A stretch of DNA of 64,000 nt from Isoetes taiwanensis (lineage: Eukaryota; Streptophyta; Lycopodiopsida; Isoetales; Isoetaceae), in assembly GCA_021234155.1 (NCBI GenBank), contig JAJEKV010000047.1, positions 1,664,494-1,728,493 on the forward strand, in the 5' to 3' direction. How positions within the stretch are numbered: position 1 is the first letter of the stretch; each line of letters begins with the position of its first letter. Below the pieces are notes generated by a model, which was not told the origin of the DNA, made no database searches, and was given only the letters and a program-made list of their open reading frames with translations. The position numbers and the translations under genes were made by a program. Of this stretch, positions 11,089 to 22,701 are shown piece after piece.

Positions 11089-12396
11089 TCAATGAAGTCT
11101 AGTAGCTCTTTTGGATTTAAGCCGAGTGTTAGCTGCAGGGGTGTTATGGAGCTGATCAAGAATATGTTTACCTTTTTTCTTTTTGATAGTTTTTGTAATA
11201 GAGTGATCAGCAAAAGCCTTACCTTGTTGAGCAGTGAGGTAAACATCATTATCCCAGAGGCCCTCAGAGTTTGAAAAGTGATATGCAGGGGCATTTTCTT
11301 TATCAAGGTCTAAATCTTCAGAATTATTATCCTCAGACAAATTATCTAGGTGAGAGCATTGCCAGAATTTGGAATTGCAACACTCATATTGTGTAGGCTC
11401 TTTTGTAGAATTGTCAATGGAATTAGGCACAATACTAGCTCTATTAGTATCAGTGTCCAGCAAATTAACTTCAACATTTGAAATGGAAAGATCTTGCATG
11501 GGAGTAATTTGTTGAAGGTGTGGTGAATCTGCAAATGCCTTTTGAGTAGACTCTGCTTGTTTCTCCTTGTCATGCTGAGAATGAACTTCTATTATGTCTC
11601 AGTGTGTTCTTGAGAGTCCGACACCACAAATTTTGTTCCCAAATATTTGATATGTCCTTAGCCTTTTCATATCTGTCATTCATCTCTACTAGCATATTTT
11701 CGGGGATTCTCGCACCTTGCCTGTCATCACCATGTCCCCGCCATTTCTGTCACTAACACTGCCTCTAGTTGTTGTAGGCTGGCGAGCTATCTCGGGGAAA
11801 TGGCTGGAGATTTAGAAAATTGGGAGGTTGAATGTGAGATGTCAATAGAGTCTACATGCGTAAGGGGGCTTCGTGCTCTATTCCAAATGAAGATATGGTG
11901 GTCCGGATGAGATGAGTGGATGATGTGATGTGGGGGTGTGATGGGGGTGGCAAGTTGAGATCATTGCATATAACATCTGCAACATTATCAGCATCATGGT
12001 CTTCTGATATATCTGCAAGTATGGCAATTTGCCTGAATATCCACAGTCTGTGGAGGGATTTGTGCACTTGTGCATCCATGTTGCATGTCTCTTTCAGTGT
12101 ACTCTTTACCTTTTTCATTAATTAATGAAACTCCATTCAAACCTTCTGTCTCAGTTATATTTTCCAATGTAGTTGAGGCTGAGAACATTTTGTTTCCAAT
12201 TTGAATATCTCGAGAAAATTTGCTTGATAAATTTTGATGACTTGTGTTGCTCTTGGAATCCTTCAGGATGTTTGATAAAGTCTTATGAAGATCAACTCTT
12301 GGAGGCAGAAGTGGAGCCTTGCCTTTGCCTTTTAGCATGTTTCTGTTATGCTCAATATTTGCTTTGCACCTTGACAGGATTCTTTTACTGTCTCAC
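11089..12396 (-). pseudogene. LINE ORF1, C-terminal part
   Basis: Minus-strand frames directly upstream of ORF2. The last one (11499-11089) ends with a basic patch (TIKKKKGKH, LKSKRATRLH) and is acidic before it (NLSEDNNSEDLDLDKENAP). A more upstream piece (12338-11994) reads MLKGKGKAPLLPPRV. The frames are not continuous; a break falls near 11500-11990. The 34-base gap to ORF2 and the basic C-terminus fit the RNA-binding ORF1 protein. The N-terminal part continues beyond the foreign segment at 14958. Confidence 0.55.
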
Positions 12397-14957
12397 TTGG
12401 GGCGTTTGACGTGCCACATGTCGGAGATATGATCGGCTTCTTCTCTTTTAATTACTGGTAGGAGTACCTGACGAAGCCATCACGTAGTTGTTGAAGGCAT
12501 ATCTCCTCGTCGCAGTGCCTTTCATAAGTGCATCTCCATCTAATACACGTGTCATAGCGTATCACCCTATATTACCACAAGGTGGAATTATGGTCGTCGA
12601 GATGTTGCCTTCTTAGTTGGCTCGTTGATGTCGGGTCGTTCCTCCTTCTATTGTTGAGGCCACTCGTGTCATAAGTTCGCTGGGTGTTGCCGCTGCCACA
12701 AGAGGTAGTGTTGCGCCCGACGACGATGTCCCAGTGCAAATACCGATGATTTTGACATGACCGGTGTTGTCTCTTGTTCGACATTGGGTGGCCGAGCGGT
12801 CTTCTACTGAGGGCACTTCCCGAAGTATTTGGAGTCGAAGGTTTGCTTGGGCTTTGGTCGTTTCTCCCTCGTACTTGCTCTTCCATTTGGATCTTGGGCT
12901 ATAGTTGTGCTTCCTTGCTTCCTCCTTTGGTAGTCGGGTGAAGGAGCTTCCTCGATCTAAGCGCTAAACCAGAAACATGACTCTAAACTCGTGTTTCTCC
13001 ACTATATATGTGAACGCCCGAGATATACAATAGACATATACGCATTTATATTGGGATTTTAATTCATCCACTTTTCCAAAATAACTACGAAGATCTACTT
13101 AAATGTTTATGCTCCTTTAGGGTTTCCCCTCCTATCGCGTTTGATTCTTCGGTTTTACTGCATCTTCTTCGTTCTGGTTGACTCAGAGATTCCTTGAGAT
13201 GTTGGTACTATTGTTGAGCTTCATGTCTGATCCGAGCTTGTCACCCCAAGTTGCGAAGAGTGTTCATTGATGTGATCCATTGAAAAAGATGCTCCTCCTT
13301 AATATGCATGTCCGTCGTAAGGAATGCGTTGACCGCTCAACGTCCCTACATGCGGTGTGTCGTTGCAAGATTGCCGATGTGCGGTGCCATTGATCGCTTG
13401 AGTAGGGTCACCTGGTTGTTGCAGTCGGGCATTCTTGAATGTCTTCGAAACTCTGAGATCGTGGTCGGTAGGCAGGCATTGTCGTACCTCCGCAGGTTGA
13501 ATTTCTGAGTGCGACTCCTGTTGCTTGGGCTTTGCTTCATTCCGAGGTGCCTCTCCTGTGCCTGAAAGTGTGGTCATCTCCATTGCCCCTACCATGGCTC
13601 CTTCTAGTCGCCTTTGCGTGATTTGTACCTGCTGGCTAGATCATCTCCTCCGTCACTTGGGTCCTATCCATTCGAGTCTCGCACTCCTTGGCTGACGTAG
13701 TAAAGTCGTCCTTCCTTTGGTTTCTAGGTGTTTCTGGGTCCGGAATTCTTGTTCGAGCAGAATATTCTCCTCCTTGATCTTGCCCCTAATGCTGATATAG
13801 GCCTTCAAGTCGGAGACGTTCCCTGATATGCGTCTCCTCCCCCTCATGGTCTCCTACTTTTTGGAACCGATGAAAGTTCTCCTGCTGGTGCAAGGGAGCT
13901 GAAAGCTCGTCCTGGTCAGCCCTAGGTGCTTTGTGGTTTCCTAGCTTGGTTGCTCCTTTTGTTGACGTTGCATGACATTCGCTTGAGCTGCCGGATTGCA
14001 AGGTCGCGGGTTGTCTTCCCTCGGTTTCTATACGCCTCCCGTGTCGCCATGACTTCTCTCTCGCCAAAGGAAGATTATGCCCTCTCGCCCTAGCTCGTGA
14101 TGCTAACGCCGCATCGATGTCTAACGCCTTCCCGCATCTATTTTTCTGCCTTGCGTTCTTCCATTTGAAACTCATGTCGCGCCGAAAGTTGGTGAAGGCG
14201 TCCGAGATCCTCTTTTCCGATGTGACCTCGCGGACGGTGGTGGTAGGGAGGTTGACATCTAGAAAATTCTTGATGCCGTTGGTTACCAAATATTCTTCCC
14301 ATTTGATGAAGATTGATGATAGGCGGTGGTGTCCTGTTCTATTCGCTTGTCGGTTGAGGTGTTTGTCGTTGTGCTTCCCTCTCTTGGGTCCGCCTTTTCG
14401 GTCTCCTCTCCTTATCCTCGCATCAGACATCGCCCCCGAGGACCTCGATGTCTTCAAGAAGTTGCGGCTCTAGCTCTTACGTGGCTCGCCTTGTACTTCA
14501 AAGCAACGCCAGATATTCTAGAGTCCGAGGGTCTACTTGAAGGGCTCTCCTACAACATTTTGGGCTCTATAAGCAAGCAAGATGGCTTGAGCAAAGATTA
14601 CCGAGACATATCTATAATCTCCAAGTCTATGGACATTAGGACGTGTGGTATGGCATGAAATGAGGGTTGTTTTGCAAAACCTCCATGATGTTTGAGGCAT
14701 ACTCTAAGGTCCTAGCAAAGTTAGTTTGGGGGAGTCCGATCTCTACACATGGAGTGACTTGGGCAGCTCTAGACTCTAGCTCCTTTCTAGGTATCCTGGC
14801 AATAGGGAGTGTCAATGTGGCGGCTATATAAGTCAAACTCTATTAGAAGGACACAGAATTAGGTCAAGGTTTATGCCTTTGGCATGAGCAGAGGTGATGT
14901 ACCAACAGTTGGACTTGGGTTGCTATGCTAAGGTCTAGATGACTATAACAAAGGGGT
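12397..14957 (-). mobile_element. 2.56-kb segment shared with the LARD internal region, inside LINE ORF1
   Basis: From TTTGACGTGCCACATGTC at the left to GACTATAACAAAGGGGTGTT at the right this segment matches 29515-32047 with many small indels and substitutions, same orientation. It has no LTRs here. In the LTR element the matching part starts just downstream of the leader and covers the beginning of the gag-like region. In the LINE it separates two halves of ORF1. The bases CTTG or CTTGGG flank both ends in both locations. Minus-strand frames include KWEEYLVTNGIKNFLDVN and DIDAALASRARARGHNLP, matching the other copy. It may be a retroelement fragment or a separate unit that inserted twice. 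Confidence 0.7.
14636..14836 (-). pseudogene. Conserved short ORF, putative gag start (copy 1)
   Basis: A 66-codon frame starting MTYIAATLTLPIARIPRKEL and ending NNPHFMPYHTS. The other copy at 31722-31922 has the same length with only about five substitutions and no indel, unlike most of the surrounding duplicated sequence. In the LTR element this ATG is the first good start after the leader. I do not recognise the domain, and the frame closes early in both copies. Confidence 0.35.
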
Positions 14958-16290
14958 GTTCTTGTACCATACCATCTGCTGGTCGATTTTCCTTGATGAA
15001 TATTCCTTTGTTTAGAACCTTGATCCCCATATGCTTGTCAGAAGATGAAGTTTTGAAGGATATATGAGAGTTATTGGAGAGATCATGGTTCTGTTGAGCC
15101 AAGTTCCTGGCTTCCCTGTGTTTTTGGATTCTTTTAGCACTGCCATTTACCTTGTTCCATTCTTTTTGAGAATGAAGGGCACTTTGACCCGGTCCGCAAT
15201 GCCTGTTGTTGTATGGTGGTTGTCTTGCTTGGATTGCTCAGAGATAGCAATTCCTTTTACCTGAATATCCTTGTGGTTTGTTTCCTTGTCAGGAAGGAAA
15301 CATTCACTGCCAATCTTATGTCTCGAGTTACAGCTCTGGCAATGGTTTGGTAGACCTACCCATCTAAGTTGTAAGATAGATGTTTTCCCAAAGAAATCCA
15401 AGTATGATATGGCAGTAGAGATGACTTTGGTAATGTCTAGTTGAATGAAACATTTAGGTGGTTTGAATGAGGAATATTCTGTGGTAAGGTAGGTGCCAAT
15501 GGAATTAAAAATGGTAGAGAAACAATCTTCATTCCAATAGATGGGACTTAACTCACTCATACTGACAGAAGCAATGTGATACTTTCTGAATTCATTTAGA
15601 GGTAAAGTGGCATTCCATTTTAAGAAGGATACTTGGAAAGTGTCACAGGTAGTGAGTCTTTAGAAAATAGTTTGAAGTCCTGGGGCAACCACATTCCACC
15701 ATGATGTATGGAAAGTTTAACCAGTAAATGGAGTTTATGACAATACCCTTATGTAGCCTCAAAAGATGGTCCCAAAGTTTTTCTATTTTCAACCCAACAG
15801 AATCCACTTTTACAACAACAGCAACCTTTGATAAAGATTAAATTTTGGATGCAACAGAGGGTGAGTTCAGGTGAATACCTCTGAATAGCTGAATGTTTGT
15901 AGGGGCTCTGGATTGCTGGTATTCGAATTCTGAGGCAAATTGTTCATCCGAGATGTATGGTTGGGCTGGTCGCGGAAATAAAGGAACTGGTACCCCATTG
16001 GCATCCAATCTTGGCAAAGTTTGGGACCCCCTTTGATCCAGAGAAAGAGTATCCCAGTTTGGAGCAAAATAGCTGAAATGATTCATGTCTTTTGATAGAG
16101 GTTCTTGGTTAGCAAAATCCCCGAATTTAATAATTTTTGAAGGATCAAGATGGAATGCACTTAACTGAGAGAGTAGAGCGTCCCTTTGAGCAGCAGGAAG
16201 GAGCATGAAATTGTGGAGGATCGAAAGAGAATTTGAATTTAGGGCTGACGGGCCACGTAAAAGTTTATTTTTTTGGGGGAAATTCGCCAT
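14958..16290 (-). pseudogene. LINE ORF1, N-terminal and zinc-knuckle part
   Basis: Two minus-strand pieces. 16290-15838 starts MANFPQKNKLLRGPSALNSN, a start resembling plant LINE/zinc-knuckle ORF1 proteins, and continues with FSYFAPNWDTLSLDQRG. 15560-15147 reads LSPIYWNEDCFSTIFNSIGT then LRWVGLPNHCQSCNSRHKIG with a CxxC...C knuckle-like cluster. This order (YW ... IG ... Cys cluster) resembles DUF4283 plus zinc-knuckle ORF1 proteins that bind element RNA. Stops and frame changes between 15560 and 15838 make it non-functional. The stretch ends at the 2.56-kb segment. Confidence 0.55.
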
Positions 16291-17060
16291 AAATGCAGAA
16301 CAAAAGGGAGAAGGCTGTCAGAGGCTAGAAAGGCAGAGAAATTGGAAATGAGATCCTGGGAGAAATCTATCTAGGAACTTAAAGGGAGAGAAATACCATA
16401 AAATTGCCAGAGGTAATCGAAAGCATAGATTGAATCATTCTGAGAAAATTTTAACCATAATTTTGTTCTCTGACCATCCACAATGTACCTGAAAAGTTGC
16501 AGTTGCTGTGATATTCTTTTTGCCTGTGAATTCTAACACCCAAGCTTCAATCATCTCAGCTTCAAATTCTTCTGAAGATGGTACAATTGAGTATTCCGGT
16601 TCGAACAGGGAATCTGGGAAGAATTGATTGAGAATAAGACTGTCCCAGAGCTCAGAGGATGATCCAGTTAAATAACCACAAGAAATTCTATGATCCTGCT
16701 TCAAACAGCGAAAAATTTGGTATCCATGCATGGAGAAAGCAATGAGGAAGTCGAATTTTGCTGAGCCTCTACAAGGCCAGCAATCTCAGAGAAGGAATTT
16801 CGGATCAGATCAGGCTTTGGGGGCCATAAATTCAAATTTTTGGCCAAGAAAGCATTTCGAACTGAAAAAAGTGGGAAAACGACAAAAATGTCAAGAAAAT
16901 AGGCGCATGATACATTCCTTGGCACCTCCCTGGCACCCCCCTCTGAAGAGCTTTCACGTTTTCTTCCTTGGGTCCAATTTTTTTTAGCTTGCTTGGGCTT
17001 TTATATTCATAGGTTTGTCGATTAACACTTCTCTGCTCATTATTACTAGCCATTGGAGTT
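16291..17060 (-). pseudogene. Upstream LINE ORF1/5' region, overlapping broken frames
   Basis: Three staggered minus-strand frames: MASNNEQRSVNRQTYEYKSP (from about 17053), SVRNAFLAKNLNLWPPKPD (16925-16701) and EAEMIEAWVLEFTGKKNITA (16731-16435). Together they look like one older reading frame broken by single-base shifts. The frames sit upstream of the MANFP start and could be the true ORF1 N-terminus or a 5' gene. I recognise no domain with confidence. Confidence 0.35.
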
Positions 17061-20000
17061 ACCAAGCATGAACCACTTCCCCAAAATGTACTTCTTAGAT
17101 AGCTTTTGTACTTTCTAGCAGATGCATGTGACTGTCACTGCTCCGTACCATCCAATCAAGCTGAACCTCCTTAGAGCAGATTTATAGCATGAAAATTAGT
17201 TCTGATAGAGAGGTGTAATCAATATTAGCTCTATTCATGAATCCTATAGCATACAATGTATCCAACATCCACCAATAGGGTGACGTAATCCCTTATGTAG
17301 ATGAGCATGCACTACAAAGAATGATGCCCTAATAATACCCTTTCTTTAAGTTGGCTATCAAACCTTTCATTTCCTATAATTTCCTTGAAGTTGTGGTGAC
17401 CAGGGGCTTCCATTACAAACTATAAAATAGATTTTGATCTCAAAAAGTAGCTTGTCCTTAAATACACTCTAATCTACTTGGAAATTTTGAGAAAATCCTA
17501 ATACTAACTAGTTTCGAAAGACAACTATTGATTTAATCAAGCAAAATCAAGCTGAGAACGATATTCAGTCTAATGTTCATCTAAGAAAGATCATCCATTG
17601 CAATAGGCCTATATCATTGCCTTTAAAGAGGATAGCAACAGATCCAAGACAAATTTCGTATACATTTTCTATGGAACAACTTGTAGATTGTAACCAAGAT
17701 CGAAGTAGTAATGGTCAAACTTCAATGCTACAAAACTAAACAGGATATTACTCATATTCTGTCACGGTACATAAGACCGTTATATTTGTTCCAGGTCTCT
17801 CTCTGCATATCAGATAAAAGCAACAATATTCAAGGATTGTAATGTTGAGCAAGCAATCGCAAAACCCCAAAGAACATAAAATTCATCCAAATGATTATAA
17901 CAATTTGTTTCCATAGAGAAGATGCAAGAAAGCTCCTCTTCGTTTATTTTAACTTTGGGAAGTTATTTTTAAATCCACAAAGGAATATCAAGGTTTCTCA
18001 TACCTTTTTCCTGTTGGACTTCAGATTTTCTTTACGAGTGGTGTTCGAAATGGATTGTTTTCATACTTTTTCATTGATATGATGGCAAGCAATACAATAG
18101 TAACTCTGTGTATGATTGCAAGAAACATGGTGATTATCACATTCTTCAATATTCCCACTTGATAGGCGCACCAATCCATTTGAGCTTTCCTTTGTAAGCC
18201 ATTTCTTGCTTCCCTTTATCATCGTGCGTAATAATCATCGGTGCGCCTTTATTAAATAGAGAACTAAACAGACACCTATGGGTGATGATTTGGCTGACGA
18301 ATTTTATCTGACAATTGTGCGTCAGATGAAACGTCAGTAAATCATCAGGTTGTCTGACGATATAGCGTCAGATTTTGCATCAATATATCGTCAGAGTTTG
18401 CGCCTTCCGAATCGTCAGAGAGTTCGTCAGCTTTGCATCAGCGAAATCGTCAGGTGTTTTGTCACTTCTTGCATCAGAAAAATCGTCAGGGTTTTTGTCA
18501 ACAATTGCGTCAGAAAAATCATCAGGGTTTTTTTCAACAATTTCATCACTTTCCGTCAAGAAAAGCGTCAGTTTTTGATGTGCTTTTCGTCACAAAAAAA
18601 CATCACAGTTTTCGTCATTAACATCGTCACTTGTTTAATAAATTGCTCATTTGATTTTTTTTTTTTTCTTGCTATTAAAACGGGTGTTGGAGACAATATT
18701 TCTTGAATAATATTCATGCCCATGAATTCTTAAGCCCCTTCATGAATGTATATTTGAATCTATATCTATTAAGACTCATTTGACGTCTTGATATGTTACG
18801 ATCTCATTTGTGGAACACCTTCCACTATCAGCATTAATTTTATAATGCTACATTCAGCCCTATAATCCGAGATATGATATCAACAAGTTTTATTAGCTAA
18901 AGCACCTTAGCGATCATCAAGCTATAATGTTAACAATGCCGCTATATTTTAAACATCATATTGAAACCATAATCATAATCAGAGTAACTGATAGAGCAAC
19001 TGCATTCCACACAATCTGCTATGGCCTTATAGTTCCAGGCTGACATGACAATCATTACTTTTAGCAAATATATAAGACATGGTCTTTTCCCAAGAAAATA
19101 CATATATTTGCCTACGTACATGCCAGAAAAACTTAACTACAGAATTGCTGCTTTAACCTTATAGTTCAAGGGTAAAATAGCAACCTAGCATACTGCCATT
19201 ATGTAAGGCACATATACTTAGCTTGGTCATTTAGATATTCAGCTTCACATGTAAACATGATGTAGGTATAACTTGCAAACCATAACCAGCTCTGTCATAA
19301 CCAGTAAATGCATTCTCACTAGCAGCACACTTAAAACAAGACACACAATTTATGAGCATCCGTATTGTGAAAATTTAATCTCTTAGAACTTTAAAGGATT
19401 GTTTCTTTAGAGATTCATATCACGATTGTCGCATTCTTTAACTTGAACTAGACAACAATACTTGAACTTGATAAAACTAATACATCAGAATCAACTCAGT
19501 CATAAAAGTAAATTGAGAATTACCTTTTCCCCCAAGTCAGACATCTTTGAGCCAACTTTGGTGATTCTTTTATGATTTTATGTCACCGAGATAACAGAAT
19601 TTGAAGAGTGACTGTCGAGAGCACCTTGCCTGATAGCTAGCTGAGGCACATAGTTCATCTACCTTCCTGCCTTGAGTACGGGTTCATCTTGAAAATCCAA
19701 GCTTTTTATCTGGCTGCAAAATGCGCATTCTAAAACATTTAAAGATCTTAATCAGAAGTCTTTCTTTCTAAAGTAAAAAGACTCTAACATATCCAATTTA
19801 TAGCATGAGTACCTGTTATAATTAGTGGTTGACCATGGCTTCTTAACAAATATCAAAAACTACTAGCACCTTCCTGAGTAAAGAGAATCCTAAACAAATA
19901 TATTATATTTATGTTGGCTCAACATCTAGCCTTTGTAAAAGTCACATCATTTGTCGCTGTAATTGCTAGAAGATAGAAGTTTCAGATTTATAGAGTTTTT

Positions 20001-20091
20001 GCTGCTATGCCCCCATCCTTAGATGAATACACTGGCAAAAGAAATCATATAAGAATTCATTTACTTATAATGATTTAACCAAATCTATGTG
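17061..20091. other. No recognisable gene apart from the CGTCAG repeat field
   Basis: About 3 kb of AT-rich sequence with short frames only. 18285-18640 is a motif-repeat region (separate entry). A few stretches near 19560-19720 could be degenerate exons of the kinase pseudogene to the right, for instance a minus-strand frame with LDFQDEPVLKAGR, but no splice structure was established. Confidence 0.45.
18285..18640. repeat. Degenerate CGTCAG/CATCAG motif array
   Basis: Roughly 25 occurrences of YRTCAG/CGTCAC or its complement CTGACG, spaced about 13-18 bases over 350 bp, with TTTTTG-type spacers. Both orientations occur at the left (GCTGACGAAT, GTCTGACGATAT), then mostly plus orientation. 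Such short-motif fields are typical of the subterminal transposase-binding regions of CACTA or other TIR elements. I could not find matching ends or a target duplication. Confidence 0.6.
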
Positions 20092-20599
20092 TCAGACCTG
20101 AAAAATTGCAGAATGCTCACAGAATCTGTAGGCAGAAGTTTTACACCATGCTTCTCGCCAGAGTGGTAACACATATCGCCACACCGCAATAAGGATCTCC
20201 TTGTTTGTCGCTATATATCTTTTCCAACCTTCAATGGTTGGCTGATCAAAAAAATGACAGCTTGGGTCCGATGAACCAAAGATCGATGTATTACTTGGCC
20301 GCTTCTTTGCACGAAGAGACATAATGAGACTAAGGCGATGGCCATGGCAATTAAAACTGCAAAGACCACACACCCTTTAGTCGCCACATGTGTTTTTGAC
20401 TTATGAGCTTGGGCCTTTGGAAACCCTTCCCCAGAGTCAAACACCAAGGCTGGTGCCAATGAGAATGTGCATGAAGCTAAATTATATTCTCCATTACGAG
20501 AACAAAAATCTACATTTCCTGTAGCCCTGCAACATACATAGACCATTAATTATATAAATTTCCCCTGCATGTGACCGCCCTCGCATCGGGTTTCATAGC

Positions 20600-20648
20600 A
20601 TCCTCTTTCCGCGGACGTTAAAATATACTTCTTTCCTTCCTTCCTTCC
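20600..20648 (+). mobile_element. 3' end of a SINE-like copy with (TTCC)n tail
   Basis: The sequence GCGGACGTTAAAAT followed by TTCC units matches the 3' ends of the SINE-like elements at 4.1 kb and 60.2 kb. Only the last few dozen bases are recognisable; the rest is diverged or truncated. Confidence 0.35.
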
Positions 20649-21205
20649 AAACGCATACTTGATCTTAATATGTCGTGATGGGGTTTCAAAAAATGGACCA
20701 ACGGCAATAGAAAGTCTTTATTTAAGGTCAAGACTTCCCGGGGATTTCCATCTTTGTCTGCCAACATATAACATGTTGTAGTTATAACAAATTGTAAATA
20801 GGCAATAACCAAATCAATATAGTAGCCATGGCATACCGTATAAAAAGGCTGCGCACATTTCTATTAGGAAGATAATCATATATCAAAGATCCGTCGGGCG
20901 ACGTTATCGTGACAACAACCAAGGAGACACAAGATGTCTGTGGGGCATCTGACAAAGCTGTTCGGCCTGTTTATTGTGAACATGCCATGCTGAGAAACTT
21001 TGAGGTAGCAAACTTGGAATTATGAATTTAAAGAACATATTAAAGAAACAGCTGGTGTAGAGTATAACGGAGTGCCTATAAAACCAATTAAATAACAACT
21101 CATTAACTCCTTCAATATTACACATTAGCCAAACCTAGTTGCAATGATAATGAAATAACCTGCCCAATGTATAGGCAAAGAAAATGTGTACTCAACATAC
21201 AACAA

Positions 21206-22400
21206 GAATAGAATAGAATAGTTTTTTAGCGCCCACGGAGACCCAATTGGCCTATGGGACCCAAACAAAGAGAGAGCAAAGAAGCGTATTATCGACAGGA
21301 TTAAAAAACCCCGCCAGAAGGGTTTTCGAGGAAAAACCTTAGCGCAATAAGCATGCCGGGCACATTTGCACAATTGCATAGGACAGTTCAATACCGGAGT
21401 CGTGGGACACAAACGAAATCCGGCATCCATAACCTCCTCGAGGTATGACCCCAACAATCCCAGCGATGTCAGTAGTCAATAATCGAGGCAACGGCCGGGC
21501 ACTAGTAATCGAACATATCGCCTTCGGATGTGGGCAAATGCCGGGCGATCTGGAGGGTATGACATTCATCCTCAATCGCTACCGGTTGCAACATCGCAAA
21601 GCCTTTGTTCTCGTGGTTCCCGCCCAGCAACGCTGTTTCAATGCGGAGGCTATGTGCACCCGTCGGCGAATGGAAGCTATAAGTCCGGCTTCTTCATGGG
21701 CGTTTGGGTGTACAAGGCATCGTGTGGGCCTCTTGTGAGCCTAGGATTGACTTGCTTATTGATAATGTGCCGCCTTAACATGCGTTAGAGCCTCTGCATC
21801 CCAGAGCTTGCGAAGGAAAGTAGCATCTAGGTACGCTTTTAAGTGCCTCGCGATCTTTCTTTGTCCCCGACTGACGACTGCTTGCCCTCGCACACACCCC
21901 AAATAAGTGAGAACCACTGAGCTTGCTTGTCTTTCCAGCAGGATTTTAGGCATTGGGGACCCATTGTCGTGGCCAAAGCAAGGTGGGGCAAGCGTGTATC
22001 AGCCATAGCGACCACCTTTTGGAAGTAAACGACATGGCGTTCCAATGCAGCCCGTGGAAGGGGTAGAAAGCATGTCTCCTGGAGTAGGATCTGGTATGGA
22101 ACTGTGGACTTCACCCTCAGGGCCCGTGCCAAGAAGGCCTTCTGCACCTGCTCGAGGTCATTCCAGGTGTTGAGGGATATCACCGGACCCCACACTTCTG
22201 CCCCATACAAAGGACCGGCTCAACCAAGGCCCGAAACAAATGTGACTGGTGGCCCCAGGCATACAACTCTGCTTTGTGGCTGTTGTTCTGCATGGCATAC
22301 AATGCTTTCCAACCCGTCGTGACCCGCAACCTGATAGCTGCATCCCAATGAGTGGTAGTTGAGAACTCAATCCCCAAGTACTTGTAGGTCGGAGCCACCT
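21206..22400 (-). mobile_element. 5'-truncated LINE (YGAEVWG lineage), copy 1
   Basis: Minus-strand 3' part of a non-LTR retrotransposon ending in a (GAATA)n tail (plus strand 21206-21221). Frames give the reverse-transcriptase C-terminus: YKYLGIEFSTTTHWDAAI (22398-22180), then MYGAEVWGPVISLNTWNDLE and VQKAFLARALRV (22210-21839). Copy 2 at 40551 matches in the 3' UTR (CCACGGAGAC, GGCCTATGGGACCCAA) and in the C-terminal frame. Similarity to copy 2 stops at about 22400, 35 bases inside the kinase intron. It is inactive, lacking the endonuclease and RT palm. Confidence 0.75.
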
Positions 22401-22701
22401 AAACACTTGCAAATATGAATCAAAGGATGGTTACCTGGATAAGGAATTCATGACAGGGCATGCTACTCCTTTTCTTAATTGCAACTATTGTTCCATCTTC
22501 AAGAAGACCTTTATATACCATGCCAAACTTTCCCTCACCAATTAGATTGCTTGTACTAAAACCCTTGGTTGCATGGTCTAACTCTTCAAAGGAGAAAAAT
22601 CTACCCCTTTGTACCTCTGGAATAATAGGCACACCTTGCTGAAGTTTTAACTCTACTTGATGTCCTCCCTCTTGAGACAACATCTCAAAGTAACCTGTCA
22701 A

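Larger units (their letters stand above)
6386..17060 (-). mobile_element. L1-type LINE, about 8 kb plus a 2.56-kb internal segment
   Basis: The element reads on the minus strand: degenerate ORF1 pieces (17053 down to 11089), an intact ORF2 (11054-7236), a small extra ORF (7291-6767) and a 3' end. The 3' end reads TAATTAATGAAAAAAACCCC followed by an A-rich tail, seen on the plus strand as T-runs at about 6386-6412. This is a common plant L1 terminus. ORF1 is interrupted by 12397-14957, which is shared with the LTR element at 29.5-32 kb. I could not find a target-site duplication, so the 5' limit near 17060 is set by the last ORF1-like frame. Confidence 0.75.
20092..22701 (-). pseudogene. Receptor-like kinase pseudogene in pieces, LINE in intron
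   Basis: The clearest exon (22701-22435) reads [39 protein letters not shown] and VAIKK: the glycine-rich loop and ATP-binding lysine of a plant receptor-like kinase. It ends at a good donor (ATCCAG|GTAACC). A second exon (about 20985-20839, acceptor TTTCTCAG) contains HRHLVS, then in another frame LLGCC and IYDYLPNRNVRSLF (subdomains IV-V). A third (about 20765-20640) has LSIAVG after a stop. No HRD or DFG segment is present. Further left, 20546-20211 encodes a membrane span (GCVVFAVLIAMAIALVSLCL) followed by a frameshift; its order does not fit the kinase. Frameshifts, stops and a missing C-lobe make this a pseudogene. Confidence 0.7.

Noticed and set aside
18350-18706. 118-codon plus-strand frame with repeating RQ/FVNN units
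   Set aside because: It is a by-product of the CGTCAG motif array; the repeats in protein follow the DNA motif in all frames.
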